Assembly (NCBI RefSeq): GCF_021532625.1 | Contig: NZ_JAKGAR010000002.1 | Coordinates: 310,001-374,000 of the forward strand | Source: Octadecabacter algicola | Lineage (GTDB): Bacteria > Pseudomonadota > Alphaproteobacteria > Rhodobacterales > Rhodobacteraceae | Direction: 5' to 3' | Length of the DNA stretch: 64,000 bases | Part shown: piece after piece, positions 59,876 through 64,000 of the stretch | Position numbering within the stretch: the stretch's first letter is position 1 | Layout: each line of letters starts with the position of its first letter | Program-made: the position numbers and the translations under genes | Notes under the pieces: generated by a model | The model's input: only the letters and a program-made list of their open reading frames with translations | What the model was told of the DNA's origin: nothing | Databases searched by the model: none

Positions 59876-61741
59876 CTAAGCGTGCAGAGGTGGCACGTTT
59901 TTCGCGCTCTCCTGAAGCCAGATATGCAAAGCCTCGGTCGTCAGGGGGCGCGACAGCCAATACCCTTGGATAATTGCGCAGCCCATGTTCTGTAACACGT
60001 TGGCTGCTTGCACGTCTTCTACACCTTCAGCGATAACGGTTAGGCCTAGATCATTAGCGAGTTCCACAATTTTGCGAACAATTTTGCGACTTTGAGGGTC
60101 GTTCAATAGGGCTCCGATCAAGCTGCGGTCGATTTTCACACCGGACACGTCTAACGATGCGAGATGGGACAAGCCCGCAAAGCCGACGCCAAAGTCATCA
60201 AGGTGCACATGAAAACCAGCCAGTCGTAAATCTTTGATGATTGCGGCATGCGATTTGATTTCGGCGGCTTCACCGAAGTCGGTGTTTTCCAGTACCTCAA
60301 TTGTTATTTGCGATCGATCGATAGAACCAGCCTCGACGCCCCAGACCAATCGATCAACAAAGTCAGGATGATTGAGAAGCTCAGGAGACGCGTTGAATGC
60401 GACGTTCAAGTGGCCCTGTCCAATTTCGTTTAGCCGTGCTTTTTCCGAAAGGGCTGCCTCCATCGCGAGCAGATCTAGCGATCCCATGAGCCCCAAGTCT
60501 TTCACAATGGGCAAGAAGTCATCTGGAAGGATTAACCCGTCTTCCGGGTGCAGCCATCGAACAAGTGTTTCCATCCCGACGATTTGCCGCGATGTGAGGT
60601 CCATTGTTGGTTGAAAGTAGAAATCAAGTGCGCCGATATCGATGGCTTCGGCCAAGTCGAGAGCATGGCGCAGCTGGACAGAATGTCGAGCATGTAGGTC
60701 CTCATCATAAAGGACGGCTTGATTGCGGCCAGAGCGTTTCGCCTCATAAAGGGCGAAATCGGATCTCACGAGTAATTCGCCCGCCGTCGAAGGTTGTGAA
60801 TGCGATAACGCGGCACCAATGCTTGCCTGAACCCGAAGAATTCGTCCCATCCATTCAAAAGGTTCCGAGATTGCTTGGATTAGGGCCTGACTTAAACGGT
60901 TAAGATGGTCGAGGTCCGTCGATTCTGGGCACGCCACGACAAATTCATCCCCGCCTACCCGCGCTACCAAATCGCAATTACGAATGTTGTCTCGGATTAC
61001 GTTGGCGGCATGGACTAACACGGCATCTCCAGCAGAATGGCCGTGGGTGTCGTTCATGTCTTTGAAGTTATCGAGGTCGATGTGCAGAAGGCCGACGGGA
61101 TCACGTTGTTCTGTGCCCAGCGCGCCTTCTATGAAATCTAGAAACGCTCCCCGGTTTGGGATGCCGGTAAGTGTGTCATGCGTTGCTTGTTGTTCAAGGC
61201 GTTGGCTGATGTCATGCAGTTGCGTCTGTTGATCAACTTGTTCGGTTACATCGCGGCAAACAAGAATTGCGTTCTCTTCGCCTTCGGCCGTTTTAACAAA
61301 TGAAACGCTAATCTGATTCCAGAACAGAGTTCCGTCTGAACGCTGATTTTCCACCAGTTCGTAGCCGTTCCATTTTGGGTCTGCCGGATCAAATCGGAAA
61401 TCTGCAATCTGTTGTGCTGAAAATTTCTTGCCGTCGGGTAGGGCGTGTTCGAGAGGGGAGCGCCCAATTACCTCTTCTCGTGAAAGTCCATGTATACGAC
61501 AGTAAGAATTGTTTGCCCAAAGAATTCGCCCCTTCATGTCTTGGATTACGATCCCGTCAGGCGCGTGTTCACATGCGAGTTTAAGGTGTTCTACGTCATG
61601 CAAGGTTTGGGCAATGTCACGTCGGGTTTCGTGAAGTTCATCGCGCAGGCGTGTGTTGTGCCGACACGCCCGATAAAGCAATGGTATCAAAACCAGAGCG
61701 AGAGCACCCAGAAAGAGAATCGAAACGACGAAAATGGACAC
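59876..61741 (-). CDS. PAS-GGDEF-EAL cyclic-di-GMP signalling protein
   Basis: This is a membrane-anchored protein of 621 residues. An N-terminal helix (IFVVSILFLGALALVLIPLLY) is followed by a PAS domain (about 55-168: HAPDGIVIQDMKGRILWANNSYCRIHGLS), a GGDEF domain with intact GGDEF at 263-267 and an RxxD inhibitory site (RNCD, 254-257), and an EAL domain. The EAL motif reads ETL (391-393), but the catalytic DDFG (515-518), VKIDRS and AEGVED are intact, so both synthesis and breakdown of cyclic di-GMP are plausible. It is divergent from nadD. Confidence 0.94.
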   Translation of the reverse strand: MSIFVVSILFLGALALVLIPLLYRACRHNTRLRDELHETRRDIAQTLHDVEHLKLACEHAPDGIVIQDMKGRILWANNSYCRIHGLSREEVIGRSPLEHALPDGKKFSAQQIADFRFDPADPKWNGYELVENQRSDGTLFWNQISVSFVKTAEGEENAILVCRDVTEQVDQQTQLHDISQRLEQQATHDTLTGIPNRGAFLDFIEGALGTEQRDPVGLLHIDLDNFKDMNDTHGHSAGDAVLVHAANVIRDNIRNCDLVARVGGDEFVVACPESTDLDHLNRLSQALIQAISEPFEWMGRILRVQASIGAALSHSQPSTAGELLVRSDFALYEAKRSGRNQAVLYDEDLHARHSVQLRHALDLAEAIDIGALDFYFQPTMDLTSRQIVGMETLVRWLHPEDGLILPDDFLPIVKDLGLMGSLDLLAMEAALSEKARLNEIGQGHLNVAFNASPELLNHPDFVDRLVWGVEAGSIDRSQITIEVLENTDFGEAAEIKSHAAIIKDLRLAGFHVHLDDFGVGFAGLSHLASLDVSGVKIDRSLIGALLNDPQSRKIVRKIVELANDLGLTVIAEGVEDVQAANVLQNMGCAIIQGYWLSRPLTTEALHIWLQESAKNVPPLHA

Positions 61742-61914
61742 CGATAACCCTTTGTTCGACTGCTTTTTCTTACTTTGGAGTAAATGTGTTTGATTATTGT
61801 TAACAGTCTAGGCAGCTTTTGAGGCCCAAAACCGTAGAAGTTTTCACCTAAGACATTGAGCGCTTCGCCAAAGCGGAATTGCCATTAGGGCGGGTGCTGC
61901 GTAAGGACCGTTTA

Positions 61915-62550
61915 ATGCAACGTAATGGAATGCCATATGCTCGCGCTGGTCAGGTGGTGGGATTGCTGGGGGGATCGTTTGATCCGGCCCACGAAGGGCA
62001 TGCCCATATTTCCAAGGCTGCGATAACTCGTTTGGGACTGGATCGGGTCTGGTGGCTGGTTAGCCCCGGGAATCCATTGAAAGAAAAGGGACCGGCGCCG
62101 ATAGCCGATCGTGTTTCGCGGGCAAAAGCGGTAATGCAGCACCCCCGTGTTCAGGTTACCGACATCGAGCAGCGCCTTGGGACTCGTTATACCGCAGAAA
62201 CGATTGCAAAGCTGCAGATAGCCTATCCAGATGTTCGGTTTGTCTGGCTCATGGGGGCCGATAATTTGACACAGTTCCATCTTTGGCAAAATTGGCAGGA
62301 GATCATGCATCGTGTTCCTGTTGCTGTTTTTGCTCGTCCGGGAGATCGGATCTCTGCACGGATGTCACGGGCCGCTCGGATGTATCGTGAAAATCGTTTG
62401 ATCGGTCGCGCTGCGTCATTGCTGGGACAGTCTGAAGCGCCTGTGTGGACCTTTATTAACCTGCCGATGTCGCAATCGTCATCGACTGCGATCAGAAATG
62501 CAGGGGATTGGACACCTGGTACGGTTGTTGGCGATGATGATGAGAATTAG
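61915..62550 (+). CDS. nadD: Nicotinate-nucleotide adenylyltransferase
   Basis: This enzyme (211 residues) adenylates nicotinate mononucleotide in NAD synthesis, the step before nadE. The nucleotidyltransferase motif is [18 protein letters not shown] (HxGH as HEGH), and the C-terminal ISxTxIR-type motif is [12 protein letters not shown]. The ATG at 61915 ([15 protein letters not shown]) has AAGGA seven bases upstream; the frame is open from a TTG at 61879. The following carboxypeptidase gene starts nine bases after its stop, so they may share a transcript. Confidence 0.95.
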   Translation: MQRNGMPYARAGQVVGLLGGSFDPAHEGHAHISKAAITRLGLDRVWWLVSPGNPLKEKGPAPIADRVSRAKAVMQHPRVQVTDIEQRLGTRYTAETIAKLQIAYPDVRFVWLMGADNLTQFHLWQNWQEIMHRVPVAVFARPGDRISARMSRAARMYRENRLIGRAASLLGQSEAPVWTFINLPMSQSSSTAIRNAGDWTPGTVVGDDDEN

Positions 62551-62559
62551 AGTAGTTTA

Positions 62560-64000
62560 ATGTCTGTGAACCTTACGCGCCGGGCCCTATTGGGCGGATT
62601 GTTAACCAGTACTGCAGGTGCCGCATTGGCAGAGGGGCCGTTGCAGTCCATTCGGCCGAATGCACGTTCTGAGGTACCTGTTGCGTCCGCCGCGCCCGAA
62701 AGCAGCCCGATCCCACGTATTGCCCCACGTTTGCGGGCAACAATTGAAGAACTCATCGCAGCTGCTGATCTGGATGGAACGGTTGGTTGCGTTCTTGCGG
62801 ATGCCCGTACGGGCGAGGTTCTGGAGCGGGTTGATGGGGGGGTATCGCTTCCGCCTGCGAGTGTGACCAAGGCAGTGACCGCGCTTTATGCGCTGGATGC
62901 TTTGGGCGGAGCGCATCGGTTCGTGACGCGTGTTTTTGCGATTGGGGGCATTTCCGAAGGCATTTTAAGTGGTGATTTGATTTTGGCTGGTGGAGGCGAC
63001 CCCACACTTTCGGCAGATCATTTGGCTGAACTTGCGGAAGCAACAAAAGCAGCGGGCATTTCAGAGGTCACGGGCCGTTTGTTGTGCTGGCGCGGGGCGT
63101 TGCCCTACGCCGAAGAGATTGAACCATCACAGTTGGACCACCTTGGGTATAATCCGGCGGTCAGCGGGCTGAATTTGAACTTTAACCGCGTTCATTTTGA
63201 ATGGCGGCGCGTAAGCGGTAATTGGCAGACAACGATGGATGCCCGCACGGATAACCGTGTTCCGAGGGTCCGTATGGCAAAAGTCCGCATCGTTGACCGT
63301 GGTGCGCCTGTGTTTGCGACAGATGGGCCGGATTCTTGGTCGGTCGCTCGATCCGCTTTGGGTAACGGAGGGTCACGTTGGATGCCTGTACGCCAGCCTG
63401 CATTGTATGCCGGTGATGTGTTCCGAACGCTTGCGGCTGAAATCGGGCTGCGTTTGCCAGAACCTGAGGTGATAGACGACCTGCCTGACGGGGACGAGAT
63501 CGCGCAGCATCGCAGTGGCACGCTGCGCACAATTCTCAATGATATGTTGTTGTATTCGACCAACCTTACTGCAGAAATCTGCGGATTGGCCGCTTCTCAG
63601 GCACGGTTCGGAACGGCTCTGGGCATCGAAACCTCCGCGGCGCACATGACCACATGGGTCGGAGAGACGTTTGGTCTGGAGGCGAAGTTTGTCGATCACT
63701 CGGGGCTGAGCGACGAAAACCGGATTAGTGCGGATGATATGGTGAAACTGTTGCTCCAAGAAGGGCCGGACGGGCCGTTGAGACCCATTCTGAAACGCAT
63801 TGCGATGACGGATGCCGACAACAATCGTCTTGAGGGGTATCCTATTGAAGTTAGAGCGAAAACGGGCACACTGAATTTCGTCAGTGCGCTGTCTGGATAT
63901 ATTGAAACGGTTGAGGGCAAGGATCTCGCGTTTGCGATTTTCACCGCAGATATCGAACGCCGTGAGCGCGGCAAAGCAGCGGGCGATGAAGTCCCTGCAG
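62560..64000 (+). CDS. dacB: D-alanyl-D-alanine carboxypeptidase/endopeptidase, PBP4-like (3' end outside window)
   Basis: This is a periplasmic serine peptidase of the S13 family that trims or cuts peptidoglycan cross-links. The ATG at 62560 begins MSVNLTRRALLGGLLTS with a twin-arginine-like RR and a signal sequence ending AGAALA. Motifs are SxxK in LPPASVTKAVT, SxN in LLYSTNLTAE and KTG in VRAKTGTLNFVSAL. The large insert between SxxK and SxN (about 200 residues) is typical of PBP4. The frame is open to the window edge after GDEVPA, so only the last residues are missing. Confidence 0.95.
   Translation, partial: MSVNLTRRALLGGLLTSTAGAALAEGPLQSIRPNARSEVPVASAAPESSPIPRIAPRLRATIEELIAAADLDGTVGCVLADARTGEVLERVDGGVSLPPASVTKAVTALYALDALGGAHRFVTRVFAIGGISEGILSGDLILAGGGDPTLSADHLAELAEATKAAGISEVTGRLLCWRGALPYAEEIEPSQLDHLGYNPAVSGLNLNFNRVHFEWRRVSGNWQTTMDARTDNRVPRVRMAKVRIVDRGAPVFATDGPDSWSVARSALGNGGSRWMPVRQPALYAGDVFRTLAAEIGLRLPEPEVIDDLPDGDEIAQHRSGTLRTILNDMLLYSTNLTAEICGLAASQARFGTALGIETSAAHMTTWVGETFGLEAKFVDHSGLSDENRISADDMVKLLLQEGPDGPLRPILKRIAMTDADNNRLEGYPIEVRAKTGTLNFVSALSGYIETVEGKDLAFAIFTADIERRERGKAAGDEVPA

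Overview
The window looks like a chromosomal segment of a marine Rhodobacteraceae (Roseobacter-group) alphaproteobacterium. This is inferred from the product set (mreBCD-mrdA-rodA with ghrA, kpsT/kpsE/kdsA, a second-type GltX, DUF1272, DUF2256, a GlxA regulator), moderate GC content and codon use. No database search was possible, so genus and species are not assigned.

Bases 1-3013 hold the proximal part of a polyamine-type ABC importer (ATPase running off the left edge, plus its binding protein) with a divergent LysR regulator. Bases 3014-21075 are an accessory-looking stretch. Isolated genes (small membrane proteins, an SDR/AraC divergent pair, a GNAT, a 5'-truncated RHS toxin tip with a candidate immunity gene, a DUF1272 protein, a GlxA regulator, cytochrome b561-YceI and YceI) are separated by 200-500 base gaps. 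Most of these gaps carry members of one degenerate repeat family with recurring cores such as CGGCCCAAAGC, GCAGTGCAGCTTC and CGCAGCAT. Inside this stretch is a compact light-repair operon (10236-15443): a secreted protein, an iron-sulfur (6-4)-type photolyase, DUF2256, an FAD-binding photolyase-like protein, a TIGR03643-type small protein and a second full photolyase/cryptochrome. Bases 21076-26161 hold a putative integrated element beside tRNA-Gln(TTG): a large tyrosine recombinase, a MobV-like relaxase and a Lon-like AAA+ ATPase.

From 26224 to the right edge the genes are densely packed and mostly housekeeping: BON-MscS channel; capsule export kpsT-kpsE with kdsA; uracil-DNA glycosylase and SseB; the rod-shape operon mreB-mreC-mreD-mrdA-rodA ending in ghrA; leuA preceded by a clear leucine-rich leader peptide; SDR and GNAT; a nuclease-like protein; an 18-repeat MORN protein; nadE; a PfkB-type sugar kinase; gltX; a MATE exporter; the ybbA-ybbP pair with a downstream gamma-glutamylcyclotransferase-like gene and a divergent TesA-type esterase; dodecin; a cold-shock protein; a PhnA-domain protein; a sulfotransferase; ettA; a PAS-GGDEF-EAL protein; nadD; and a D-Ala-D-Ala carboxypeptidase that runs off the right edge.

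The most notable items are the leuA leader peptide with two mutually exclusive stems, the dispersed intergenic repeat family confined to the left third, the photolyase operon, and the RHS toxin tip interrupted by one in-frame TGA.
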